This document shows, piece by piece, positions 22,080 through 35,500 of a DNA stretch of 64,000 nt (the stretch's first letter is position 1; each line of letters begins with the position of its first letter). Source of the DNA: Rhea pennata (taxonomy: Eukaryota; Chordata; Aves; Rheiformes; Rheidae); the NCBI RefSeq assembly GCF_028389875.1, contig NC_084672.1, positions 620,001-684,000 on the forward strand. The letters are read 5' to 3'. Position numbers and translations under genes: made by a program. Below the pieces are notes generated by a model. It was given only the letters and a program-made list of their open reading frames with translations. It had not been told where the DNA came from and did no database searches.

Positions 22080-22121
22080 GGGGACCGGCCCCGGCCCCGG
22101 CCCCGGCCCCGGCCCCGGCCG
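22080..22121 (-). repeat. GGGGCC hexanucleotide repeat upstream of TMED3
   Basis: On the minus (TMED3 sense) strand about five to six uninterrupted GGGGCC units lie roughly 80-120 bp upstream of the TMED3 ATG, in its promoter or 5' UTR. Tracts of this kind can form G-quadruplexes. Confidence 0.85.
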
Positions 22122-22207
22122 CGGCGGCTCTTCCGGCGGGGGCCGCGCGGGGCCGCCGGGCTGCGGCGGGGAGCGGCGAGTGGCTCCGCCGCGGCACCGG
22201 GGCGGCG

Positions 22208-22813
22208 CGCTCGGGGCCGCGGGGACCGCCCGGTCCAACGGGCTCCGGGGACCGGGATGGGGCTCGGGGCCGCGGGGACCGCCCCGGTCCAACGGGCTCC
22301 GGGGACCGGGATGGGGCTCGGGGCCGCGGGGACCGCCCCGGTCCAACGGGCTCCGGGGACCGGGATGGGGCTCGGGGCCGCGGGGACCGCCCCGGTCCAA
22401 CGGGCTCCGGGGACCGGGATGGGGCTCGGGGCCGCGGGGACCGCCCCGGTCCAACGGGCTCCGGGGACCGGGATGGGGCTCGGGGCCGCGGGGACCGCCC
22501 CGGTCCAACGGGCTCCGGGGACCGGGATGGGGCTCGGGGCCGCGGGGACCGCCCCGGTCCAACGGGCTCCGGGGACCGGGATGGGGCTCGGGGCCGCGGG
22601 GACCGCCCGGTCCAACGGGCTCCGGGGACCGGGATGGGGCTCGGGGCCGCGGGGACCGCCCCGGTCCAACGGGCTCTGGGGACCGGGATGGGGGTCGGGG
22701 CCGCGGGGACCGCCCCGGTCCAATGGGCTCCGGGGACCGGGATGGAGGTCGGGGCACTGGGGACCGCCCTGGTCCGCCAGCACTGGGGGCTGGGATGGGG
22801 CTCGGGGAACTGG
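22208..22813. repeat. 54-bp GC-rich minisatellite, about 11 copies
   Basis: Unit starts GGCTCGGGGCCGCGGGGACC and ends CTCCGGGGACCGGGATGG. Copies from 22261 to about 22670 are nearly perfect, with single-base gaps at 22230 and 22610; later copies drift. Each unit holds an inverted repeat, CCCGGTCC, 12-nt loop, GGACCGGG. The unit is a multiple of 3, so all frames stay open and create three spurious long open frames on each strand. Confidence 0.95.
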
Positions 22814-23160
22814 GACCTGTCCCGCTACTCCGGGCACTGGCAAACTGGATGTCGCTCCATGTATTGGCACCAGGACAGTGCTTGGGGCCAGGGGCCCGGG
22901 TGAAGCTGGGTGAAGCTCCCCAGGGCCGTCGCCACAGCCCCTCGGGGCAGAGGCTCCTGCCCCGGTCAGGCCAATGTGGAGCTGCTCTGGGTGCTGCTGC
23001 AGTGCTGCAGCCCCAACCCGTCTGCGCTGTGGGGAGTGCTGGGGCAAGAAGGGCCATCTGGGCACCCCACTCTGCATACCCAATTGCTAACTGTCCCGAG
23101 TGCAGGGGAGTTGTAAAGGAAAATAATTCATAACTCTGGAAATCGCAGTGACAGATTTAA
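22814..23160. other. Intergenic, TMED3 promoter side to ANKRD34C tail
   Basis: Unique sequence between the minisatellite and an AT-rich stretch that starts near 23110. Nothing recognised. Confidence 0.4.
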
Positions 23161-25884
23161 AGACAATACTAAAATTTTTATTAATATAATAATAATATAA
23201 AAATTCTATGCTATTACATGACACTATCTTCAAATCTCTTTCTGCATATTTATGTCTATATGCACACAAACATACACGCTCATTTAAGTAAGTGATTAAA
23301 ATATTCCTGTATATTCCAATAAAGGAGCACTTGTCACATTCCCAGCTCCAGTGCACAGAATGCAGGAAGCTCATAACATGTAACCTGCATTTTGCAGGTA
23401 CTATTGTCTTAGATCACTAACAAAAGATGTCAAATGTTACTTTAAAAACCCACAAAATATTGGAATATTTAAAAATGAACAGAAAGAGTGAACTATAGGA
23501 TTCAAATTCACAATCTAAAATATAAGACAAACTTCATTGTTATAGGTAAAATATGCCTGAAATTCATTATATAAGACATTTGACTTACAGAATGTATAAA
23601 TTTTAAGGCTGTAAAAATATAAGCCCATCTTTGATCTAAATAGCATATTTAAATCTAAAATGCACTTTCAAAGAACATTCTTGTGCACTTAAAAACAACA
23701 TATAATGCTGCTTTATGCAGAAACTGTGCAAACTTTTGCAACAGTCTGGAGGACAGCTAATGCGCTGGTAAGGTACTAGCTCATCATGAGTGATTTCAGA
23801 AAGACTAACGGAAGCTTGTATTTGGCTGATCTAGGCAATGACAGAATAACACATCAGCCCAAGTGGAGTGAGACTGCTGTCACTTGCTTGTCAAAGCGAT
23901 GCTGTGCTGTCTTTACCGTGGGTGTCAGGACATGTAAAATTTCATTGAATAAACCCACACGAGTTATTCTCACTTGAGTTTAAACTAGTGACACAACATT
24001 TAAGGTAGGCTGCAGATCCAAAACATTCACTGAGTTAATAGCACAAGACCGTGGGCTGATTTTCCTCTTCAAACTTGTTCTGTGCAGTGGGGTTTAGCTG
24101 AGATTGACAGCAGCTGCCGCACAGGAAGGTCAAAAGAAGCCCAGTCCAAAATAAATATGTGGTGGGGAGTGTTCCCCACAGCCAGTGCTTTGGTGAGGCC
24201 AAAGCAGTGAGGGACGTGGGTGGGAGGGGGTTGAAGGTGCAAGCTCTTGCTGCCCTGATGTTGCAAAGCTGCCATGTGCTACTTGTGTAGGCCTGGTCCT
24301 ACAACTAGGTGCTGCACAGCTCCATTTGTACGACTGTGGTCTGGGTCTCCATGCACAAGGAAGGATACACAGATTCCCACCGCCAGCTTTGCAGACACAT
24401 ATCCTGGCTGCATCAGGACCAGGTTGTGCAAAAAGCTGCTGTAGACACCAACACCAGGCAGGCTTGTCTCTTGGCTACCCCCTCTTCCTGCCCGAGACCA
24501 GGCCCCTGGGGAGTCCTTCCCCTCCTCTCTCGCTTGGGTCTGCTTCTGCCACCCTTCAGTGCAGTCCCTTCAGAAATGCTCTCCTTGTGCTGGCACTGGG
24601 GGCCACACAGCAGTCTGCCTCAAATACGGACAAGCCCTGTCCACACATCTGAAGGCAGATGGGGGTTGCCTGCATGGATGGGGAGGTGCACAGCGCTGCT
24701 TGAGGGCAGAGAGAGCTCAACCCACTTCGCCGCCGCCTGGACCCAGACTGGGCTTGCTCAGGGCCAGCTCTCCAGGGTAAACAAGGGCAGTCAAAAGCAG
24801 CCTCAGCTACCATTGCCATTGGCCCCAAAGGACTGTTATTGCAGTGGCGGAGCAGAAGAGAGACGCATCCTGGCTGTGGTGCTATACCTGCAGGTTCCCT
24901 CTCTGCTGGGAAGAACCCCCTTAAGCGCACTGTGTGCTGGCAATGCAGCTCTGAGGCAGCCGGGGATGAGGGCCTTGCCTGGAGACCGACGCTGCAGTGC
25001 CTCAAGCACAGCCCGCTGGGAGCCCACCTTGTGACGGCAGCCTGGGCCGGGTGCACCGCTGACGCCTCCATCCTTGGCAGAAGCTTCCCATACAGACAGA
25101 GCTCAGAGTGTTCCCTGGCCAGGAATTCAGTGCTTGCAATTGCTCAATGTGATGGAAAATGCCTCTGAATTTGAGTTGTTTTAGAGAAACTGAGGCAAAT
25201 CCATCCCAGATGCGAGCCCACTGAAGACACTGGGTGGCATCAGTAACAGATTTAACTCAGCATCTGGGGTTTCAAAGTGCTTGGATATCTCTGAGGCGGA
25301 GAGGATTGTCTCCCTTCTCCAGTACAGTGAAGGTATAAATACATTCAATTGCTAAGGAGGGTTATTTCTGTTCTTCCAGCCTCTCACAGCATTAAGCTCC
25401 TTTCCTTCCTGATAGGCACTTCACAAATATATCATCCTTGTGGCTCCCTGACATGGAGCTCCCAGACTAGTTTCTATGTCAGAACGAGTGGGATGGAACA
25501 GAAATGGATCATAAATAATCAGGAATAAATGAACTGCAGCCAGCAGCCTTTGTGTGAAGCTTGAGTGTATCTCAGATATTCTGAGAACCGATCTCTCAGA
25601 GAGTTGCTCTTGGGGGGAAGTGCAGAAATGAATTAAGAGCGGAGGATACTTTAAATGTTTGGGCTTGATTCCCTGTTGCCTGTGATTCCCTAGTTCTCTT
25701 TACAGGTCTGGAAACTGGGTGCAAGCATCTCCTCACTCAACCCCATATGCAGGTCTAGATACCCCCTCAGCTGCCAGTGCTTCCCCCAGAGCTGGGTGAC
25801 TGCTGTGTTCAGGAACTGTCATTTACATTTCTACAGAGGGAACATGGATTTGGTAAGCTTTCTGGAAGATAAAGTGTCATGCAA
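23161..25884 (-). other. ANKRD34C: Probable ANKRD34C 3' UTR, AT-rich at its distal end
   Basis: Downstream of the ANKRD34C stop there is no other gene until TMED3. Between 23110 and 24050 the sequence turns strongly AT-rich, unlike its surroundings. Forward TTTATT at 23177-23182 reads AATAAA on the minus strand in an ATTAATAAAAATTT setting. A long AT-rich 3' UTR is usual for neuronal genes; extent and use are inferred. No open frame here resembles a known protein. Confidence 0.4.
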
Positions 25885-27504
<1,620 letters not shown>

Positions 27505-27537
27505 TCAGTGGCAGGGAAAGGTGGTATCAGCCCACAA

Positions 27538-27556
27538 CTAAAAGTAATAGAGAAGG
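27538..27556 (-). promoter_or_regulatory. ANKRD34C: Predicted splice acceptor in the ANKRD34C 5' UTR
   Basis: On the minus strand CTTCTCTATTACTTTTAG ends 48 bp upstream of the ATG: a good polypyrimidine tract followed by AG. The coding exon would then start at 27537, with a non-coding first exon further upstream. Confidence 0.5.
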
Positions 27557-29860
27557 ACAAATGAGTGCCTGCTCCCCAGCCCTGGATCTTGCTCCCTCCC
27601 TGGCTTCCCAGGAGACACCATGCTCAGCACTGCTCTGCATCCCGCTGGCTCTCTGACCTTGGCTGCTTCACACCTTGACAGGGCAGGTGGTAAAAGCTGC
27701 CTTGAGCCTTCCCCCCTTCTGCATGTTTATAGCACCTTGCACATAGGGTCTCACACTGCCTGTGGGGCTTCCTAGGATGCAAGCCAAGTGAACTGGACCA
27801 TGAAGAAAAGAAGGGTTATGCTCATGCTTGTTCTCCTTTAGTATCTCTGGGACTAAATGTGCTGATCTTTCTCAGCTGATAGATGCTCCTGCCCTGCTTT
27901 CTTGCTGCTCTACTATGCATTTACTTTATGATATTAGTCCTTATAATTTTATTCACTAATCTCATCTCAAGTTGTCCCATATTTTCCCAGGAAGCACTAT
28001 CAGCCATGAAGCAGTTTTTGGCCTGCTCTGTTTTAGACATGCTGAAAGACAAGGCTATCAGGATCCTGAGTGCACCAGCTGGCCTTAACTGTCCTGACCA
28101 TCCTCACCTGGGACCCCTTCACCCACACGCCATCTGCCCATTGGCTAGGAGCACAATTTAAATTTGGGCCCAGAGGCCCAGCTCTTGCTTGGACTATGTT
28201 GTGGATAAGCTTGTGTCTAGCCCTCTCAGACTAGACCTTTTGACTGGATTTCCCTGGCTGACCTTGGCCTGGCTTGTCCCTTTGCCTGATGATCACTGCT
28301 GATGGGAGCTGTTGTTGTCACCAACCCTGCTCTGCTCAGGTACCATGGGACTGTGCCCTGCTAATGCATCCTCAGTTTCTGGCTTGTCTCCTCTCCTGGA
28401 GCAGCCCTGCTCTTACTGCTCCTTGAAATGCCATATCATAGTTTGTCCTGCCTTGCTCTTTTCCACCTCTGCTTTGCTAATGAATGTGCTAATGTTTGCC
28501 TAAATGTAACTGACTTCTCCAAGTGCCAATTAAATCAGAATGGTCTGGATGCTAACATGGTTCCTGCTCTGTCTTCTAGCTCCATCAGGCTGTGGTGGAG
28601 TCCACTGGAGATGAAGTGAGCACCTTTTGTGGCTTCTTGGACTAGGGCCATAATCTTTGCTTCCTCACCACTGGATGAAATTCTAATCAACTATGGTCAA
28701 GCTGTGCATAACTCCATGCTGCTTAATGGTAGTGTGAACCACTTGTGTAAGAGAATAAGATGAGAGAGCATGTTCCACTCACAGTAAGCTCTGCAGCAGG
28801 ACCAGCTCAGGAAGATCGCTGGGCATGGTCTCTCCTGAGAAGTACTTCTCTGCAGCTGCCTAGCAAGGGTTGGCTACAGGAAATTTAGCCAGGTGAGGCT
28901 CTTGTGCATCACTCTACAGCTGTCACACGTGTGACTAAGTGCCTTCTGGCCCTACTGCCTGTGCCCTTGAGGAATGACACCAGTCACCTGCAGATCTCAA
29001 ACCTAGTGGGCTCTATGCACATGAAAGGGGCAGCAGCTCAGAGCTGTGCAAAAGGGCCCAGAAAATGCCCAATGCCATGGAAACATCATGGAGGCACAGA
29101 AACGGACTTTCAGCCATCGAGTGTCCAAGAGCCCTGCCATCTGCTTGTTCCTTGCTTTCATTCTCCCTTCCTGCCTGGCCAGCTGTGAGCAGCAGTTTCC
29201 ACTCCTCAAGCCATGCCCAGCCCTTCCCTGCAGTATCTCCATCTGTGGAAGGACCAGTCTGAGCCCACCTGATTTGTCTGGGAGTGCTTTGCAGCCTGTG
29301 TTCATCAGATTTCTCTGAAAAACCTTCCTCCACAGCAAGCACAAGCTGGTCTGTTCTTTGCCACAAGCCTGTACCCTTGGTGCCCTAGGATGAGGTGTGG
29401 ATCCTGCAGCTCTAGGACGTGCTGTAAGTACTTAACTCTGGGACATCACAGAGCCCTCCTGCCTCAAAGGCTGCAAGCAGTATCACTTCCCCTTCCCACA
29501 GGCATATGACCAAGATACCCACAGCCCCCAGACTTATTTTAAAGTTGCTCTTCTGGTGGCTCTCACCTCCATTTCCCCTTGTTCCTTTTCCTCCATTGCC
29601 CATCCACAGTGCTGCTGGAGGGTCCCAGCCCAGGTGCAGATGTCTCCTGTTTCTGTAGTGCCTTATCCCTTCCTGCTGTCCCTCTGGGAGTCGGCAAGGT
29701 TCTTGAGCTCCTGGGCTCACTCAGCCCTGGGGCTGCAGAGATAACAAGGCAGAAAACAGATGCACTCGATGCAGGCAGCCACCCTCCCCTCAGAGCCGGT
29801 GATCTCATCCTGCCCGTGCCATCCTGCCGGGGGTCTGGCTCTGCTGCAGGCCCAGGGCCA
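27557..29860. other. Probable ANKRD34C first intron, no coding seen
   Basis: AT-balanced sequence between the coding exon of ANKRD34C and a CpG island. Scattered open frames under 120 codons, none recognised. Weak AT-rich patches occur at 27920-27970 and 28660-28790. Confidence 0.4.
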
Positions 29861-30590
29861 TCCCGGGAGTGCTCAGGCTCTCGGGCCCTGCTCCCGGTGC
29901 TGCGGCTCGGGGAGCCCCGGCACCTGCTCCGCGGGCACCGGGAGAGGCGCCGGCGGCAGCGCCGAGCGGAGCCGCAGCGGCTCCGCGGCGCGGGCCCGAG
30001 GGTCCCGCTCCCGGCGGCGGCGCGGGGCCGCCCCGTCCCTGTCCGAGGTGCTGATCCCGGGGGCGCCGGCCCGCCCCGACCCCTCCCGCCGGTGCCGTGC
30101 CCAGTCCCCGCGGCTGCGCCCATACTCAGCTCCCAGTGCCGGTGGCTGGTGCGGGGCGCGGCGCCCGGGTCCCAGTGCCCCTGCCCAGTTCCCGCAGCCG
30201 GTAGCCAGTACGGTGCGCCGCGCCGGCTCCCGGTGCCGTGCCCAGTCCCCGCGGCTGTGCCCATGCTCGGCTCCCAGTGCCGGTACTCGGTGCGGAGCGC
30301 GGCGCGCGGGTCCCAGTGCCCCTGCCCAGTTCCCGCAGCCCGTACCTGGTGCCTGCGCGGCGCCCGGGTCCCAGTGCCCCTGTTCGGTTGCCGATGCCCA
30401 GCTCCCGGTGCCGGTGCGGATGCCGGCGCGGTGCGCGGAGCCGGGCGGCCCCGCGCCCCCGCCCGCGCCGCCCCTCTGCGCTCCGGGCGGCTGCGTCACC
30501 CGCCGCCGCTGCCCGGTTCTCCCGGTGCTCCCGGCGCTGCCCGGCCCGCGCCCGTGGCTGCGGGGGGCGGTGAGCCCGCCCCTGCGGGGG
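29861..30590 (-). promoter_or_regulatory. ANKRD34C: CpG island, candidate ANKRD34C promoter
   Basis: An abrupt change to CpG-dense sequence from about 29860 to 30590, about 2.4 kb upstream of the ANKRD34C ATG. It is the nearest CpG island on the 5' side, and the predicted acceptor at 27538 needs a first exon upstream. Promoter identity and strand are inferred. It contains a 141-bp tandem repeat. Confidence 0.45.
30091..30415. repeat. 141-bp tandem repeat, about 2.3 copies, inside the CpG island
   Basis: GGTGCCGTGCCCAGTCCCCG occurs at 30091 and again at 30232. The flanking CAGCTCCCAGTGCCGGT and GCGCCCGGGTCCCAGTGCCC blocks repeat with the same spacing, and a partial third unit runs to about 30415. 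Copies differ at several sites. Confidence 0.8.
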
Positions 30591-30595
30591 GCGCG

Positions 30596-32120
30596 GGGGT
30601 GTGCCTGGGTCTCGGCCCCTGTGCGGGGGTGCGTCTGCGTCTGTGCCCGCGTGGGTGCAGGGGGCCGCGAGTGGGGGAGCGTGTGCAGGGGCGTGTGTGC
30701 TTGTGTGTGCTTGTCTGTGTCCATGTGTGCCCAGGAGTCTGCGCGCAGGGTGTGCGCCCATGTGTGCGGGGGTTGTGTGAGTCTGTATCAGTGCCCGTGT
30801 GTGTGCAGGGCTGTGTGAATGTGGGGGTGTTTGGGTGCAGGTGCCAGGTGCAGTGATGTGTGTGCATGCGCATATGCTGTGTGTGTCTGTGCTCGCGTGC
30901 AAGGTTTGGGCTTGTGGTGTCTGTGGGTGTGCAGGAACTGTCTTGTGTGCATGTGTATCTGTCCATGTGCATCGGGGTGTGTGCATGTCACTTTGTGGAG
31001 CTGTGTTCCTCTGTGTGTGTGTGTATCCCTGGGCATGTCTGTGTCCATATGTGTGTGTGTTTGCAGGTGTGCTCATGAACAAGAGCGTGCCCATGTCTGT
31101 GTGTCCATGTGCAGGGATGTGTAACTGAACATCTGTGCACTCATGTCAATGCATGAGGGGTTCACATGTCCATGTGTGCATGTGTCAGTGTGCTCCGGTG
31201 TACACTGGCAGCTCTGAGTGCTCATGTGCTGATGGATGTGTTGGTATCTGTGTACATGCTTGTGCATGCCAAGGTCCTCCTCTGCCAAGCGTGTGTTACC
31301 ATGCCCAAGTACCACCAAGAGGACAGTCCGGCATGGAACTGGCTGCCTCTCAGAGGCTGTACCATCTTCTTCCTCGCAGAATTTCAAGACCCCAGAAGCA
31401 GCTCAGAGCAACCTGGTGTGATCCCCCAACTTGAGCAGAGACTTCCCAAGGTCCCTTCCAACATCAATTGCCTTGCAATCCCGTAGTCCAGATGCATATG
31501 TGCGGGGGATAACTGTGTGCTGTGTGTGTGTGGAGGGGGGAATCAGAGTACCTTTGTGCTGGGTGCGTGAAGTCACCTGCATGCGAGTGTGTATATGCAG
31601 GTCCCCATGTGCCAAGTGCAAGGGTGTCGTTGGGGGTGGGAATCCTTGGCACAACCTGTGTGTCGAGCAGGTGTGGAGATGCCAAGTGTGTGTGTGTGCA
31701 TGTGTGCAAGGCTGCCCAGGTGTATGGGGAGCCATGCCTATGTGCTCTGTGCATGAGGGAGGTGTGTGCATGCAGGAGCTCTGTGCCTGGGTGTGCAAGT
31801 ACCTGTGCAGGGGTGTACATGTTGGTGCCCATTTGTGCCAAGCACAACCACATGTGGTGAGGTCAGTTTGGCTGAGGGCTGGTGCATTTGTGGGGTGGGA
31901 GGGTGTGGGGCTATGGCACAGGGGGTGTTTGCTGGGAGTGGGTGTTTCTGGTATGAGGGAGGCCAGGAGTGTGCAGGTGTGCGTGCTGCCTGTGAGCATG
32001 GGTCTGCATGTGTGTCTGAGCATGTCCGTGTGGCCATGAGTGGATGCTCAGGACAGAGAGTAGTTGGGGATGTGGGAGGCTGTGAGGAGGTGCGCAAGGT
32101 GGTGGCTTTGTGAGGGAGTG
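30596..32120 (+). repeat. Long degenerate TG-rich tract, about 1.5 kb
   Basis: Alternating purine-pyrimidine sequence of TGTGTGC, TGTGCATG and GTGTGTC words throughout, broken only by a CR1 fragment at about 31305-31490. It is CA-rich on the minus strand, where it would lie just upstream of the candidate ANKRD34C promoter. Cys/Val-rich and His/Thr-rich open frames over it are artefacts. Confidence 0.9.
31305..31490 (+). mobile_element. CR1 LINE 3' fragment
   Basis: Matches the CR1 tail as I know it: GGCATGGAACTGGCTGCC, CTCGCAGAATTTCAAGACCC, AGAGCAACCTGGTGTGATCC and CAAGGTCCCTTCCAACATCA. It is 5'-truncated, as usual for CR1, lacks a clean terminal octamer, and is inserted in TG-rich DNA. Confidence 0.75.
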
Positions 32121-32394
32121 TGGCAGTAAAGGAGTATATGTGTGCAATTATAGAAATGCCTCTTCTGCACCCAGAAAAGAGGTTCTGGTCAGTGCACAGG
32201 CACCTCCATTGCTGTGAGCCAGCTTGGATGCTTCCCATCACCAGCAAGAAGGTGCCAACCCCACAGAGGCTGTGCACATGGCAGAGGCAGCCCAGGCTGC
32301 CTCGACAGCTGCCCACCTCAAGCACAGACAGACGAAAGTTAAGAGGGGCCTGGGGACCTCCAGGCAGCTGGATGGGTGCTTGGAGCAGTGTGGG

Positions 32395-32540
32395 TGCTGA
32401 GCACAGAGTCTCTTTGAAGTTGTTTGCTGTTTCTGAGCAACATGGTCTAGGTAACCCTACTTGAGCGGGGGGGTGGACTAGGTGATCTCCAGAGGTCACT
32501 TCCAACCTCAACCATCCTGTGATTCTATGATTTCTATCTG
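32395..32540 (+). mobile_element. CR1 LINE 3' end
   Basis: CTGAGCAACATGGTCTAGG, then GGTGGACTAGGTGATCTCCA, GAGGTCACTTCCAACCTCAA and the diagnostic ATTCTATGATTTCTAT terminus. A 5'-truncated copy with an intact 3' end. Confidence 0.88.
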
Positions 32541-35500
32541 TACCTGCAATCCTTCCTGGTTCCTCTGTAGGAAGCCTGTTATTTTAAAACTACTTTTGGA
32601 TTTTTTTCCCCAAGTTGGTCACAGATCTCTGCAGGATTACAAGGCAAAACGATGATCCAGGAGTCTGACATCCATCCTGGGGGCTGGGGCTTCTGGAGAG
32701 GTGGGCAGGGAAAGGGCTCTGCGCTGTAGCTGTGAAATCCTGCATTCAGGGCACCAGGCATGATTCTGCAGCCTGCAGTCTGTGAAACCCTTCCTGGACT
32801 CCGCTCCGAAGCTCCTTGGGAAGAGGGAATCTGTGCTGCGTGGGCACGGGTGAGCCTTTTCCAGGAGGAGCTGGGTCAGGCCTCTGCCCAGGATCATCTG
32901 GGGCTGCTGTGTATCTGTCGGGAATTGCTGCTTTCTATGGCAGAAAGCTCCACTTCATCTTTTGTGATAAGACATTGAGAACACGGGCTTCCTCCTGTCC
33001 CCGCAGGTGACCTCTGGTCCCCAGTCTCTCATCCAGGCAGAGCACTGCTGCTGACTTTGTAATTCAGCACATGAATGTTGTTGCTTGTAATGGTATTTGT
33101 CATAGCACTCTACCTTAGATTAATATTAGGGAATTTTTTTCCTTTGATTATTAAAATATAATCTCAGATTGCAGACTTCTTCCATATTAGATGGTAATAG
33201 CAATAATAATCAGAGCTGGCAGAAAAAAGAAGTAGGTCTTATGTTAGCAAGTATTCAGAAAAACCTTGTGGCACTTTCTTTGTTACTCAAGTAAAGCAAA
33301 GATGTGTCGGTAACATGCTAAACTGGCAGCATCAGCTCTGCAAATGCTTGTCCATTTATTTCACAGATGCATGCATGCACACCAGTGTGTTTGTAGGAAG
33401 TTCTACATATAAAACAAACTTAGAATCGCAGAAGCTGCCTTGGCAGGATGAGAACAGACTCTCCCCCAAGCGTGTGGGTTTGTGCTCCCTTCTGCTCAGA
33501 ATATCAGCATCAGAGAAAGCCATCGCACATCCCAGCATGAAGCAGGTATTCTTGTCCTGGATCAAGAAAAGAAATCCACTCATCTACCTGGGTGACTTGG
33601 AGATTAAGGGAAGGATAAAGTATAATTACAGAAAGGGAACAAGCAGTGGGGGAAAGAATAAAGGTCCTCTGACACCAAAGGCCACAGCATGGCCGGCTGC
33701 GCGAGGGTCGTGCCGGGCTGCTCCGAGCCCCGGACGGCCATGTGCGTGGGGTGATTTCCTCCGGCTTGCAGTTATTTTGGAGATGAGGAGTTGGTGCTCC
33801 AGCCTCACAGCATAATTTCTGGTGTCTTGCTGAACATTCCTTTGTAATGTGGGATTATATAACTGTTTGATGTTTTACACTTTAAGAAATACCAAGAAAG
33901 TCTCTTTGCTCTCTTGCCTTTGACCTAACTGAGATCTAAAGGCATCAGGGACAAAAACTATGCTGGAACTCAGAAATAGCCCAGCCCAGGTGAAAACCAG
34001 CCCGGACGAGCCAGCTCCGGCGCGCGGGCCCCGCTGGGAGCGCCGGGGCTGGCGGCACCCTGGAGGCGGGCGAGCGGGAGCAGCACCAGCCGCTTCATTG
34101 AGAGATTCAGCAGGGCCCTCCTCAAACGAGGGGCTGCGGCGTTTCCAGCACGTGTCGTGAGCGGCTGCAGTCGCCTCCCTCCGGCGGAGGCCGCGGGAGG
34201 CGGTGAGTCAGCCAGGCTCCAACTGTTCCTCCTAGTAGCCGTCCTCTCAATTAGTGTTCGGTGTAAGCAACGAGGGACGAGTAAGGAGCAAACCCCCGCG
34301 CTGCAGGGGACCTTTTCCGTTTTGTGCTTTGCAGCTCTAACCCAGCAAGCAGCAGCAGTGAGACCTGCCCTAACTGGCTGCCAGCCGGAGCCCAGGTTGG
34401 CTCCTGCCACTGCTTTGGGCTCTCTTGCTGGCTGGCGAGCATGGCTGGGTTGCCTGCAATCCCATGCTGAGAAATGCCTGTGTTACTGAGGCTGCTGGGG
34501 TGGATGTGGCCTGCCTGGAGAGCAAGAGCCGGTTTCCATTGCGGGGGTTCAGACCTCAGAGTTCGCTTTCTTCATCAGCCCAAACTCATGAGCTTTCAAA
34601 CATCCACAGCGAGAGAAGCCCCAGCCCTGCTCCCAGCAGGGAGGGGTGGTTGGGGCCGGGCAGGAGGTGGCCTGGCGTGCCCGTGGCACAGGCACCACCA
34701 CCCATCCATCGCGCTCACCTCTGCCTCACAGGCTGCCAGCCCTTGCGCTGGGGCTGCTCTTGCAGGGGGTGCAGCTGGGATCACAACCTGGAGACTGCAC
34801 GCCCTGTGCAAGGGTCTGACTGCTCGCTATAGCCCCCTCTGCTTCTGCACAGAGCATTTCTCTATTTGCCTTCTGCTTCCTGTTTTGTTGAATAATTCAT
34901 AATGAGTGATTAACTGGAGATGTGTCCTGCCCCCCTTTCGTATTCACACATTATCTAGTTACAGGTTTCATTTTTTTTCCAGAGCTATTAGTTATTCACA
35001 ACGATTTGCTGAGTAATGTCTGCACTGCTCCTTGGGCTGCTGTTTGCTCATTGATGAATAACTGTGGGATTTGGGAGAAAGGAGGCACAGTGAGCTCTCA
35101 GGAGAGAGCTGGCAGCCTCGGGCCCAGCTGGTGCTCCTTGGCCCCATAAATCTGACTCTTGCCATTGCATACCTAGTGCCAGTTCTCCAGACTCTGAACT
35201 GGGATGAGAATATGGGATGAGATGTGCCTAGAATGGGAGATTTTAGTTAAACAGGAGATTTTGGTTGCATAATCCTGTCACTTCCTCAGTTTACCGGGGC
35301 AGTGAACATGAAGGGGGCTTGGACGAACCGAGCAGCATGCAGAGATGCCTGGGAAGTGCTCTGGGTGCTGTCTCAGCTTCATTTTCATCCTCTAGCCTTT
35401 AGGTCTAAGTATTTCAAAGTCACCTTTGCTGTGGGATCAGCATCAGTGTAGCTCATTCTTCTTTCTCTGCTAGCACAGATGCAAGCAGCACTGTCTGAGA

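Noticed and set aside
20747-23083. A 778-codon minus-strand open frame covering TMED3 exons and the minisatellite
   Set aside because: It runs through the TMED3 promoter, an open intron and 54-bp repeats whose period is a multiple of three. Only the two TMED3 exons within it are real.
21893-23133. Plus-strand Gly/Pro/Arg-rich open frames of 336 and 355 codons
   Set aside because: They are made of minisatellite translated in three frames. No family resemblance and no splice or start context.
30788-32147. His/Thr-rich and Cys/Val-rich open frames
   Set aside because: Translations of the TG/CA tract.
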